Source of the DNA: Maricaulis sp048270265
GTDB taxonomy: Bacteria; Pseudomonadota; Alphaproteobacteria; Caulobacterales; Maricaulaceae
DNA length: 64,000 nucleotides
NCBI RefSeq assembly: GCF_048270265.1
Contig: NZ_JBLWTD010000006.1
Span: 80,380-144,379 of the forward strand
Reading direction: 5' to 3'
This document shows positions 16,131-23,988 of this stretch, one piece after another (within the stretch, counting starts at the first letter, position 1; every line of letters begins with the position of its first letter). The translations under genes were made by a program, and so were the position numbers. A model generated the notes under the pieces. That model did no database searches and was not told where the DNA came from. It saw only the letters and a list, made by a program, of their open reading frames with translations.

Positions 16131-19100
16131 ACATATCGGCTCCCTGTCCGGTCTGGCGCTCGCCTGTCTGCTGAGCTCGACCGCCCTGGCCCAGACGTTC
16201 GGTGATGTCCGTGTCGAGCGCAGTGGCGCAACTGCGCGCATTGTTATCGATTACGATGACGAGGTCGGGGATGCGTCCGCGACGGCCGCTGTTGAATATT
16301 CTGTCCTGATCGTCCGTCTGGGCGAGGCCTTGCAGGCCGATGTCTCGTCACTGGCTGACGAGATCGGTGCGCTGGCAGCCCGGGCGCGGCTCGACGCCGA
16401 CGGCGCGACCTTGCGCATCGCCCTGACAGGGCCGGTCGAGACCCATATTACCAGCAGCTATGACCAGGTGGCGATCGATCTCGCTCCGCCGGGCACGCCG
16501 GCACTGGCGCCGATCATCTCGCCGCGCGAACAGGCCGAGCGCGACGCCGCGGCGCGGGCCGCCGAAATTGCCGCCAACGCGCCAGTGGGGCCGCCACCGA
16601 TCGATCCGGTGCCGGTACAGTATCGCGTTGGCCAGACCACTGAATATACAAGGCTGGAGCTGATCTGGCCGCATGCTGTTCCGTTTGAGCTCAGCCAGAA
16701 CGGCGATGTCGCCGAATTGCGCTTCAGCGAACCTGCGGAGATTGCGCTCGGCCGTCTCACCGGCTCGCCGCCGAATTTCCTGCGCACGGCATCGCAGGAA
16801 CGCGATGGCAATGACTGGACCCTGCGGCTGGAGCTCGAGCCCGGCGTTCAGGCGCGAGCCTGGACCGATGGTGCGCGGGTGAATATTGACCTGCCGGACC
16901 CGGCGGCTGCCGACGCGGCCGCTCTGCTGGCGCAAATGGCCAGCTTCGGCACGCCGGCTGACGCACCGTCCGCGCCGGCCCCTGCCGAGCCCGAACACGA
17001 AGACACTCATCCTGCCGCGACTGATACCGGACCGACTGACCCGCTGACACAAGCCGCCGATGCCGGCCCGGCGCGAATTGCGCCGACGGGTGAAGTGCCG
17101 CTCATGCAGGTCGCAGAATCTGTGACACCTGCCGCGACCCTCGACCCGGTGCCGGAAAATGGCATCGTCGAGGTGAGCCTTGCCGTCGCGAATGGCGATC
17201 TGCGGGCTGAGTTTCCCTGGGCTGCTCCGGTTGGCGCGGCGATCTTTCGGCGTGGCGATGCAATCTGGATCGTGTTCGATGCGGCAGCGGCACTGCAGCT
17301 GGGTCAGTTCCCGCAGGGACCCCACGCGCATGTCCGCGATTATGAAGTTCTCCAGGGCGCTGATTACTCCGCGGTGCGGCTGGTCACCTCCGGGGTCACC
17401 CAGGCCGAGGCCCGCATTGATGGCGGACGCTGGATCATTGTGTTCAGCGACCGGATCGATGCCCCGCCACGCCCGGTCCAGATCCGCCGCGATGCCCGCC
17501 GCGACCGGCCGGGCCGTATTCTGATCGGGCTCGAGGGCGCGCACGCCATCCGCTGGGTTCCTGACCCTGTGGTCGGCGACCGCATTGCCGTGGTGACCGC
17601 GACCGGCCCGGTTCAGGGGCTGATCTCGCGGCGCGATTTTGTCGGCGGGGCGTTGTTGCCGTCGGCTCATGGCGGCGCTGTGGAAGTTGTGGCCGAGGAT
17701 CTGGAACTTGATTTGATCGGTGCCGGCGCCGCGATCGGCCGTCCGGGTGGCCTCGATTTGACGCCGGCCGGCGGGCCGCTCAGCGCGAGCGGTGCCAATG
17801 CCGCCGCCCTGGCTTCGCCAGCGATGATGCATTTTGCCGAATGGCGGGGCGAGGGGCCCTTCACCCCGGCCTGGAATGCACGCCTGCGGCAGTCCGCTCT
17901 CGAGGACAGCTCCGAGAGCCGTATCGCCCTGGCGCGCTTCCTGCTGGCGCGCAATATGGCGCCGGAAGCGCTGGGCATGCTCGATTTTGCCATCGACCGC
18001 GAGCCACAGCTTGCCAATGATTCCCAGGTGCGCGCGCTGCAGGCGGTCGCCTCCTACCAGATGCACCGTCTCGACGATGCGGCCAACTATCTCGCCGATC
18101 CCTCATTGCTGCTCGATCCGGCGGCCGATCTGTGGCGCGGCATGGTCGCTGTCGGGCTGGAACGCTGGCCGGACGCGCGCCGGCGCCTGCTGGCCGGCCA
18201 GGCCGTGGCCGGCAGCTATCCGCCGGAATGGCAGGCCCGTTTCGCGGTGGCCCAGGCACGGGCCGCGCTCGAACTGGGTGATATCGCTGCCGCCCAGGAT
18301 TATCTCTACCGCGTCGATGCGGGTGAGCCCGATGCCCGCACCCGGCTGGACGCCGCCTATATTGCGGCGCGCGTGGAAGCGGAAATGGGCAATCCGGATG
18401 AAGCCATCCGCCGTTTCGAAAACCTCGCCGAGTCCGGCGTGCCTCCGCTTGAGGCGCAGGCCCTGTACGAACTCTACCGGCTGGAAGTCGCCGATGGACG
18501 CATTACCCGCGAAGAGGCGATCGACGGGCTTGAAAACCTTCGCTTCCGCTGGCGCGGCGACACGATCGAACTTGATACCGTGCGCCTGCTGGGCGAGCTC
18601 TATGTGCAGTCGGGCAGTTTCGCGCGCGGCCTGCAGACCATGAGTACGGCGCAATCGCGTTTCCCCGAGACCGAGGCCGGACGCCGGATCGGCGAGGACA
18701 TGGTTTCGATCTTTCGCCGCCTCTTCCTTGATGGCGAAGCCGACCGGATGGATCCGGTTGAGGCCGTCGCGATCTTCTATCAGTACCAGCACCTTGCCCC
18801 GATCGGGTCCGATGGCGACCGCATGATCCGGCGGCTGGCCGACCGCCTGATTGCCTTTGATCTGCTGGGCCCGGCGTCAGAACTGCTGCAGCACCAGGTC
18901 GGTTGTCATCGCATCAGTGAGGGCACTGATTGCACCTACCGCCTGCGCGAGCCGACGGCGCGGGCGCGTGTCGCCACCGATCTCGCCGTGGTTTACCTGA
19001 TGGACCATCGCTACGAGGACGCCCTCAATACCATCCGTAGCTCACGCGTGGCCGGTCTGCCCGAAACACTGGTCGACGAGCGCTATCTGCTCGAGGCCCG

Positions 19101-19548
19101 CGCGCTGTCCGAACTTGGCCGTCACGAGCAGGCGCTGGAACTGATCCAGGATGACCAGTCGCCGGCTGCCGCCCGCTTGCGGGCCGATGTGACCTGGGCC
19201 CAGCGCGACTGGCCCAATACAGGCCGCCGCCTGGAGGCGCTCCTCGGTAACCGCTATCTCGATCCGGCACCGCTGACCCCGTCGGAACAATCCGATCTGG
19301 TTCGCGCGGCCATTGCCTATTCCATGTCGGGAGACCGCGCCGCTGCGGGCCGGCTCGGCCGCCGTTACGGCGAAGCGATGTCGACCACCGAAGGGGGCGC
19401 CGCGTTCGAGGTCCTGACCGATGATGATATCCCGCCGGGTAATGTCCGTTTCTCGGATCTGGCGGCGCGGATTGCCAGCATCGACACGCTCGATGCCTTC
19501 ATGGAACCCTTCCGGGCCCGCTTCAATAATGGCAGTGGACCGGCCTGA
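16114..19548 (+). CDS. Large secreted TPR protein of the fliL-fliM operon
   Basis: The 1144-residue protein starts at TTG 16114, supported by GGAGG seven bases upstream and by a signal peptide ending SSTALAQ. It overlaps the MotE-like gene by 17 bases. Residues 25-125 and 150-260 look like AMIN-type beta domains (VERSGATARIVIDYDD and similar). A Pro/Ala/Glu linker follows near 275-330 and a further beta-rich part to about 580. Residues about 590-1080 form helical TPR-like repeats (RIALARFLLARNMAPEALGM, AAYIAARVEAEMGNPDEAIR). It is probably periplasmic. The operon position suggests it links the motor to the cell envelope, but the function is unknown. Confidence 0.7.
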   Translation: MPKAARHIGSLSGLALACLLSSTALAQTFGDVRVERSGATARIVIDYDDEVGDASATAAVEYSVLIVRLGEALQADVSSLADEIGALAARARLDADGATLRIALTGPVETHITSSYDQVAIDLAPPGTPALAPIISPREQAERDAAARAAEIAANAPVGPPPIDPVPVQYRVGQTTEYTRLELIWPHAVPFELSQNGDVAELRFSEPAEIALGRLTGSPPNFLRTASQERDGNDWTLRLELEPGVQARAWTDGARVNIDLPDPAAADAAALLAQMASFGTPADAPSAPAPAEPEHEDTHPAATDTGPTDPLTQAADAGPARIAPTGEVPLMQVAESVTPAATLDPVPENGIVEVSLAVANGDLRAEFPWAAPVGAAIFRRGDAIWIVFDAAAALQLGQFPQGPHAHVRDYEVLQGADYSAVRLVTSGVTQAEARIDGGRWIIVFSDRIDAPPRPVQIRRDARRDRPGRILIGLEGAHAIRWVPDPVVGDRIAVVTATGPVQGLISRRDFVGGALLPSAHGGAVEVVAEDLELDLIGAGAAIGRPGGLDLTPAGGPLSASGANAAALASPAMMHFAEWRGEGPFTPAWNARLRQSALEDSSESRIALARFLLARNMAPEALGMLDFAIDREPQLANDSQVRALQAVASYQMHRLDDAANYLADPSLLLDPAADLWRGMVAVGLERWPDARRRLLAGQAVAGSYPPEWQARFAVAQARAALELGDIAAAQDYLYRVDAGEPDARTRLDAAYIAARVEAEMGNPDEAIRRFENLAESGVPPLEAQALYELYRLEVADGRITREEAIDGLENLRFRWRGDTIELDTVRLLGELYVQSGSFARGLQTMSTAQSRFPETEAGRRIGEDMVSIFRRLFLDGEADRMDPVEAVAIFYQYQHLAPIGSDGDRMIRRLADRLIAFDLLGPASELLQHQVGCHRISEGTDCTYRLREPTARARVATDLAVVYLMDHRYEDALNTIRSSRVAGLPETLVDERYLLEARALSELGRHEQALELIQDDQSPAAARLRADVTWAQRDWPNTGRRLEALLGNRYLDPAPLTPSEQSDLVRAAIAYSMSGDRAAAGRLGRRYGEAMSTTEGGAAFEVLTDDDIPPGNVRFSDLAARIASIDTLDAFMEPFRARFNNGSGPA

Positions 19549-19613
19549 TCAATGCGAGGGAAGGTCTGCGGGCAATAGCCTCGGATTCCCTGATGCCGGC
19601 GGTCAGCCGTTCG

Positions 19614-20363
19614 TCACCCGATTGTGCCGAAACTCTGCACCAATGCCCCGGTCACCAGTCGCCAGCCATCGACCAGCACGAAGAAGATCAGCTTGAACGG
19701 CAGTGAGATCACCACTGGCGGCAGCATCATCATGCCCATGGACATCAGGATCGAGGCGACGACCAGGTCGATCACCAGGAAGGGGATGAAGAGCAGGAAG
19801 CCGATCTCGAAGGCACGGCGCAGTTCGGAGATCATGAAGGCCGGCGCGACAACGAAGAATGAGGCGTCGGCCGGGGTCTCGGGCACTTCCTCCTGGGACA
19901 TGCCGATGAACAGGCCGAGATCATCCTCGCGGGTATGCATCAGCATGAAGGTCTTTACGGGCCCGGTGGTGAGATCGAAGGCTTCCGTGAGCTCGATCTC
20001 GTTGTTCAGCAGGGGTTCGATGCCCTCATTGTAGGACTGGGTGAAGACCGGGGCCATGATGAAGGCCGTCAGGAAGATGGCGAGGCTGACGAGGACCGCA
20101 TTGGGCGGGCTCTGCTGCAGGCCCAGCCCGGTGCGCAGGAGTGACAGCACCACGGTGATGCGCACGAAACTGGTCGTCATGATGACGATGGAGGGCGCCA
20201 GCGACAGGATGGTCATCAAGGCGACGAGCTGCAGCACGCGCTCGGTCAGACCGCCTTCGGTTCCGGTGTCGAGTGTGATCGACTGGGCCTGGGCACCGCC
20301 GCCAAACAGCAGGGCGGCGCCGATGGCAAACAGGGCGAGATAGAGCCAGAACGCCTTTTTCAT
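19614..20363 (-). CDS. fliP: Flagellar type III export gate protein FliP
   Basis: FliP is a core pore subunit of the flagellar export gate. The 249-residue protein has a cleavable signal (MKKAFWLYLALFAIGAALLF..QAQ). The FliP signatures are VRITVVLSLLRTGLGLQQSPPN near residues 68-90 and a C-terminal FLLFIPFLVIDLVVASILMSMGMMMLPP. Four membrane spans are expected. Its start overlaps the fliO stop by four bases. Confidence 0.97.
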   Translation of the reverse strand: MKKAFWLYLALFAIGAALLFGGGAQAQSITLDTGTEGGLTERVLQLVALMTILSLAPSIVIMTTSFVRITVVLSLLRTGLGLQQSPPNAVLVSLAIFLTAFIMAPVFTQSYNEGIEPLLNNEIELTEAFDLTTGPVKTFMLMHTREDDLGLFIGMSQEEVPETPADASFFVVAPAFMISELRRAFEIGFLLFIPFLVIDLVVASILMSMGMMMLPPVVISLPFKLIFFVLVDGWRLVTGALVQSFGTIG

Positions 20364-20683
20364 GTCCCGGTATCCCCGTGATCCAGTGGTGTTTCGGCCG
20401 GCAGGTCATGGCTGGCCAGAATGGTCTCTCGCTCGGCGCCCAGCAGAACAATGTGTTCGCGGTTATCGCTGCGGATGATCACGACGCGGCGGCGTGGATC
20501 GACGATCAGCGTCTCGCGGATCTCGAGGCGGCGGGTGGTCGCCGTCAGGCCTCGCAGGCCGGTGATGCCCCTGAGGATCCAGCCACGCTGCACCGCATAG
20601 CCAAACAGTCCCATCGCGCCGAGCAGGCCCAGCAGGACCATCAGCGCGAGCAGGTATTGGTTCCAATCGATGATATCGTTCAT
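20360..20683 (-). CDS. fliO: Flagellar export assembly protein FliO
   Basis: FliO stabilises FliP during export-gate assembly. The 107-residue protein has one membrane span near residues 8-30. A basic cytosolic segment follows, with TTRRLEIRETLIVDPRRRVVIIRSD and a hydrophobic HIVLLGAERETIL strand that fits the FliO (YscJ-like) C-terminal domain. It is coupled to fliP and divergent from flgB across a region holding a perfect CtrA box. Confidence 0.88.
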   Translation of the reverse strand: MNDIIDWNQYLLALMVLLGLLGAMGLFGYAVQRGWILRGITGLRGLTATTRRLEIRETLIVDPRRRVVIIRSDNREHIVLLGAERETILASHDLPAETPLDHGDTGT

Positions 20684-20729
20684 GGACAGGGCCGCGTGTC
20701 GCTTCCCTTCGCCTTGTGGGCCGATGCGG

Positions 20730-20744
20730 TTAAGCCAGCGTTAA
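20730..20744. promoter_or_regulatory. Perfect CtrA-type box (TTAA-N7-TTAA) between fliO and flgB
   Basis: TTAA at 20730-20733 and 20741-20744 have exactly seven bases between. It lies 44 bp from the flgB start and 47 bp from the fliO start, so it could serve both divergent early flagellar operons. Caulobacter uses CtrA for both fliOP and flgBC-fliE. Confidence 0.75.
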
Positions 20745-20787
20745 CCGTGCGGGCGCAGCCTGAACTCCAATCACAAAGCGATTCGCC

Positions 20788-21204
20788 ATGCGACCCGATG
20801 ACGTGCCCGTACTGGGGCTTTTGAAGCAATCAATGAGTTTCCACGCCCAGCGCCAGCGGGTGATCGCGGAGAATGTCGCCAACGCCAACACGCCCGGCTA
20901 TGTCGCCCAGGACCTCGATCAGAACGAGTTCCAGCGCGTGCTCCAGGATCAGTTGCAGGCGCGCTCCGCTGCCAGCTCATCGGCCCGCAACGGTCCGAGC
21001 GTACCGGCACTGAGTTCGCCGACGCGGCAGTGGCAATCGCAGGATGCCCCGGACTCCGAGACCACGGTCAATGGCAATTCGGTCGTGCTCGAGGAACAGA
21101 TGATCCGGGCCAATGAAAACCGCCTGGAATACGAGAGCGCCTTGAGCCTCTACCAGAAGAGCCTGAGCATGATCCGCACGGCGATCCGCCAGGCCGGACG
21201 ATAA
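20788..21204 (+). CDS. flgB: Proximal rod protein FlgB
   Basis: FlgB is a rod subunit next to the MS ring. The 138-residue protein has the rod motif QRQRVIAENVANANTPGYVA near residues 23-42. Its C-terminus reads VLEEQMIRANENRLEYESA..LYQKSLSMIRTAI, the typical FlgB end. It starts 44 bp downstream of a CtrA box and begins flgB-flgC-fliE. Confidence 0.96.
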   Translation: MRPDDVPVLGLLKQSMSFHAQRQRVIAENVANANTPGYVAQDLDQNEFQRVLQDQLQARSAASSSARNGPSVPALSSPTRQWQSQDAPDSETTVNGNSVVLEEQMIRANENRLEYESALSLYQKSLSMIRTAIRQAGR

Positions 21205-21219
21205 GTGAGAGATTGAATC

Positions 21220-21633
21220 ATGGGAAACGCTTCAGACGCAATGCAGGTTTCGGCCTCGGGCATGCGAGCCCAGGCGGCCCGGATGCGGATCATTTCCGAG
21301 AACATCGCCAATGCCGACTCGACCGCTCGCGAAGCGGGCGGTGATCCCTATCAGCGCCAGATCCCGGTCTTCGATACCGAGCTTGATCGCGCCACGGGGA
21401 TCAATCGTGTGCGCATGACCGATGTCGCCCAGGACAATTCCGATTTCACCCTCGAATTCGATCCGGGCCATCCGGCCGCCGACGAGGATGGCTATGTCCG
21501 CACCTCGAACGTCAACATGCTGGTCGAAATGATGGATATGCGCGAGGCGATGCGCACCTATGAGGCCAATCTGAACATGATTGAAAACAGCCGCAGCATG
21601 CAGGAGCGTGCGCTTGATCTTCTGCGCCGCTAG
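21220..21633 (+). CDS. flgC: Proximal rod protein FlgC
   Basis: The 137-residue rod subunit begins 15 bp after flgB. It has VSASGMRAQAARMRIISENI, then ANADSTAREAGGDPYQRQ near residues 28-45. The C-terminal signature GYVRTSNVNMLVEMMDMREA is followed by RTYEANLNMI. All are standard FlgC features. Confidence 0.97.
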   Translation: MGNASDAMQVSASGMRAQAARMRIISENIANADSTAREAGGDPYQRQIPVFDTELDRATGINRVRMTDVAQDNSDFTLEFDPGHPAADEDGYVRTSNVNMLVEMMDMREAMRTYEANLNMIENSRSMQERALDLLRR

Positions 21634-21670
21634 CGCACAACGCTCAGAACGAGTTTGAAGGAGCCATTGC

Positions 21671-21982
21671 ATGGCAGCCGATCTTACCGGAGTACAGGCC
21701 TACCAGGCCGCTATCCGTTCCGCCCAGAATGTCGCCGGTGGCAGCGACAAGGCCGAGTCGCCGGAATTCGATTTTGGCAATCTGGTCGCCGACGCCATCA
21801 ACCAGACCTCTGGCGCGCTGGGCAATGCCGAGCAGCTGACCGCCGCGTCGGCCACCGGCCAGGCCGAGATGATCGATGTTGCGACAGCCGTTTCGGCCGC
21901 CGAGATTTCGCTGGAAACCATGGTCGCAGTCCGCGATGAAGTGGTTCGCGCCTACCAGGAAATCCTGCGCATGCCGATGTAG
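21671..21982 (+). CDS. fliE: MS ring-rod junction protein FliE
   Basis: FliE joins the MS ring to the rod. The 103-residue protein starts at ATG 21671 with AAGGAG eight bases upstream. It has the C-terminal FliE pattern DVATAVSAAEISLETMVAVR, then DEVVRAYQEILRMPM. In related genomes fliQ follows directly. Here fliQ lies 6 kb away, beyond three DUF885 genes and a run of N. Confidence 0.95.
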   Translation: MAADLTGVQAYQAAIRSAQNVAGGSDKAESPEFDFGNLVADAINQTSGALGNAEQLTAASATGQAEMIDVATAVSAAEISLETMVAVRDEVVRAYQEILRMPM

Positions 21983-22032
21983 GCTCGCCGCAGCGACCAC
22001 CAACAAAAAGGGTTTCCCGAGCCTATCGGCGG

Positions 22033-22042
22033 NNNNNNNNNN
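22033..22042. other. Ten-base run of N (assembly gap)
   Basis: Ten N bases mark an unresolved join between the end of fliE and the first DUF885 gene. The flanks (CCTATCGGCGG before, GCCCGCGCGATGC and TATCGGGCGGCCCTTT after) are GC-rich and partly self-complementary, so a strong hairpin, possibly a terminator, may have stopped sequencing. The true gap size is unknown. Confidence 0.95.
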
Positions 22043-22090
22043 GCCCGCGCGATGCTATCGGGCGGCCCTTTGTCTGTCTGGCGTTCAGGC

Positions 22091-23977
22091 CTAGTGCGGT
22101 GTGGCCTCGATATAGTCCCGCACGCGTTCTTCCAGGATCGCCAGCGGCATGGCGCCCTGGGTCAGGACGACATCGTGGAAGGCGCGGATGTCATAGGCCT
22201 CACCCAGCTCGGCTTCGGCGATGCCGCGCAGACGCAGAATCTCCAGCATGCCGATCTTGTAGGCATTGGCCTGGCCCGGATAGACGATATAGCGGTCGAT
22301 CGCGTTCTCGACATCGCCCTGCGGATTGGGCGTGTTTTCGGCGAGATAGTCGACAGCCTGCTGGCGCGACCACTGGTGATGGTGAATGCCTGTGTCGACC
22401 ACGAGGCGGCAGGCCCGCCACAGCTCCATCGCCAGGCGTCCGAAGTCGGAATAGGGGTCGGAATAGAAGCCGAATTCGAGCGGCAGATATTCGCTGTAGA
22501 GACCCCAGCCCTCGGTATAGGCGGTATAGCCGCCAAAGCGCCGGAAGGAGGGTACACCCTCGAGTTCCTGCATGATGGCCAGCTGCATGTGGTGGCCCGG
22601 AATGCCCTCATGATAGGCGAGCGCTTCCATCTGATAGGTCGGCATGTCGGCCATGTCGCGCAGATTGGCGTAATAATAGGCCGGCCGTGACCCGTCCGGC
22701 GCCGGACGGTTGTAGAAGGCCTTGCCGGCCGAAGCCTCGCGGAAAGGCTCGACCCGCCGCACTTCAAGCTCGGCGCGCGGGAAGGTGAAGAACATCTGCG
22801 GCAGCGTCTCGCGCATGGTGTCGATCAGTGCCGTGGCATCGGCGAGATAGGCTGTGCGGCCCGCCTCGTCGTTGGAATAGTAGAATTGCGGATCAGTGCG
22901 CATGAATTCGAAGAATTCCTGCAGGGAACCCTCGAAGCCGACCTGGGTCATGATGTCCTGCATCTCGCCATGGATGCGCGCGACTTCGGAGAGGCCGAGC
23001 TGGTGGATCTCCTCGGCCGAGATATCCATCGTCGTGTAGCCGTTGAGCAGGTAATTGTAGAACTCACCGCCGTCGGGATGTTTCCAGACACCATCATCGC
23101 TGGTCGCGCTCTCGGCCTGTTCCTCGAACAGGGCGATGACGCGGTGATAGGCCGGCTCGACCACTTCGCGCAGGGCCGTTGAGGCCTCGGCGAGCAGACG
23201 TTCGCGTTCGGCATCATCAATCTCGAGGCTGGTCACCTTGGCGCGGAAGTCCGACATCAGCGGGCTGTCCTGGCCATCCTCGAACGGAGCGCCGGAGATG
23301 ATGTTGCGCGCTGTCGCGATCATCGGCTCATAGGTCCAGTCCGGCGTCGAGACGCCGAGCTCGAAGGAACGCCGGGCGTTCTCGATATTCTGGTCCATAT
23401 AGGCGCCGAAATTGCGCAGGCGGCCGATATAGGCCTCGGCATCGGCGACCGTGTCGACGCGGTGATTATTGATCAGGAAGGTCGGCGCATTCATGTGCGG
23501 ACCCGAGCGCGGCGTGAAGGTATAGCGATGATCGGCCCAGCGCTGGCCATCGGCCTCGCGTTGCACGTCGTATTCGAACAGACGCCAGGAAATCTGAGCG
23601 CTGTCGTTGAGCAGATCGAAGTCGAAATTCTCATGCATGTAGGCGAGATCGGCCTGGCTCAGTTCGTAGGATTCCCGATCGAAGGCCGGTGAGGCATCGC
23701 CCCACTGGTCATAATTGGTCTTGCGCCCGAGGAATGTCTGCATCATCGGCGAGCGGTCGACATCGCGCTGGAAGACCTCCTCGAACCAGGCATTGAGGCG
23801 TTCGGATTCGGCTGCAACGGCCTGGGTGTCCACCGCGGGCGTCGTATCCGAAGCCGGTGTCGCGGCAGGGGCTGGAGCAGCGGCATTGGTGTCGGTGTCC
23901 GAGCCGGTGGAGCCGGAACAGGCCGCCAGCAGGACGGCGAGGGCGGTACTGGCGAGGAGCGGTCTGAACTGTTTCAT
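22091..23977 (-). CDS. DUF885 lipoprotein, putative zinc peptidase (copy 1)
   Basis: The 628-residue protein has a lipoprotein signal with lipobox LAAC (Cys near residue 20) and an Ala/Thr/Asp-rich linker, so it is predicted to be membrane-anchored facing the periplasm. The DUF885 core carries YHEGIPGHHMQLA near residues 465-477 and TEGWGLYSEYLP about 32 residues later. These resemble zinc-ligand His, Glu and Glu positions of a metallopeptidase; activity is inferred. It starts 11 bp after copy 2 with AGGAAG upstream, so the two are cotranscribed. It ends only about 50 bp from the assembly gap. Confidence 0.85.
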   Translation of the reverse strand: MKQFRPLLASTALAVLLAACSGSTGSDTDTNAAAPAPAATPASDTTPAVDTQAVAAESERLNAWFEEVFQRDVDRSPMMQTFLGRKTNYDQWGDASPAFDRESYELSQADLAYMHENFDFDLLNDSAQISWRLFEYDVQREADGQRWADHRYTFTPRSGPHMNAPTFLINNHRVDTVADAEAYIGRLRNFGAYMDQNIENARRSFELGVSTPDWTYEPMIATARNIISGAPFEDGQDSPLMSDFRAKVTSLEIDDAERERLLAEASTALREVVEPAYHRVIALFEEQAESATSDDGVWKHPDGGEFYNYLLNGYTTMDISAEEIHQLGLSEVARIHGEMQDIMTQVGFEGSLQEFFEFMRTDPQFYYSNDEAGRTAYLADATALIDTMRETLPQMFFTFPRAELEVRRVEPFREASAGKAFYNRPAPDGSRPAYYYANLRDMADMPTYQMEALAYHEGIPGHHMQLAIMQELEGVPSFRRFGGYTAYTEGWGLYSEYLPLEFGFYSDPYSDFGRLAMELWRACRLVVDTGIHHHQWSRQQAVDYLAENTPNPQGDVENAIDRYIVYPGQANAYKIGMLEILRLRGIAEAELGEAYDIRAFHDVVLTQGAMPLAILEERVRDYIEATPH

Positions 23978-23988
23978 TTCTTGTCTTC

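Noticed and set aside
16348..18066. 572-codon minus-strand frame inside the TPR gene
   Set aside because: No signal, domain or ribosome-binding site; the composition is typical of antisense shadows in this genome.
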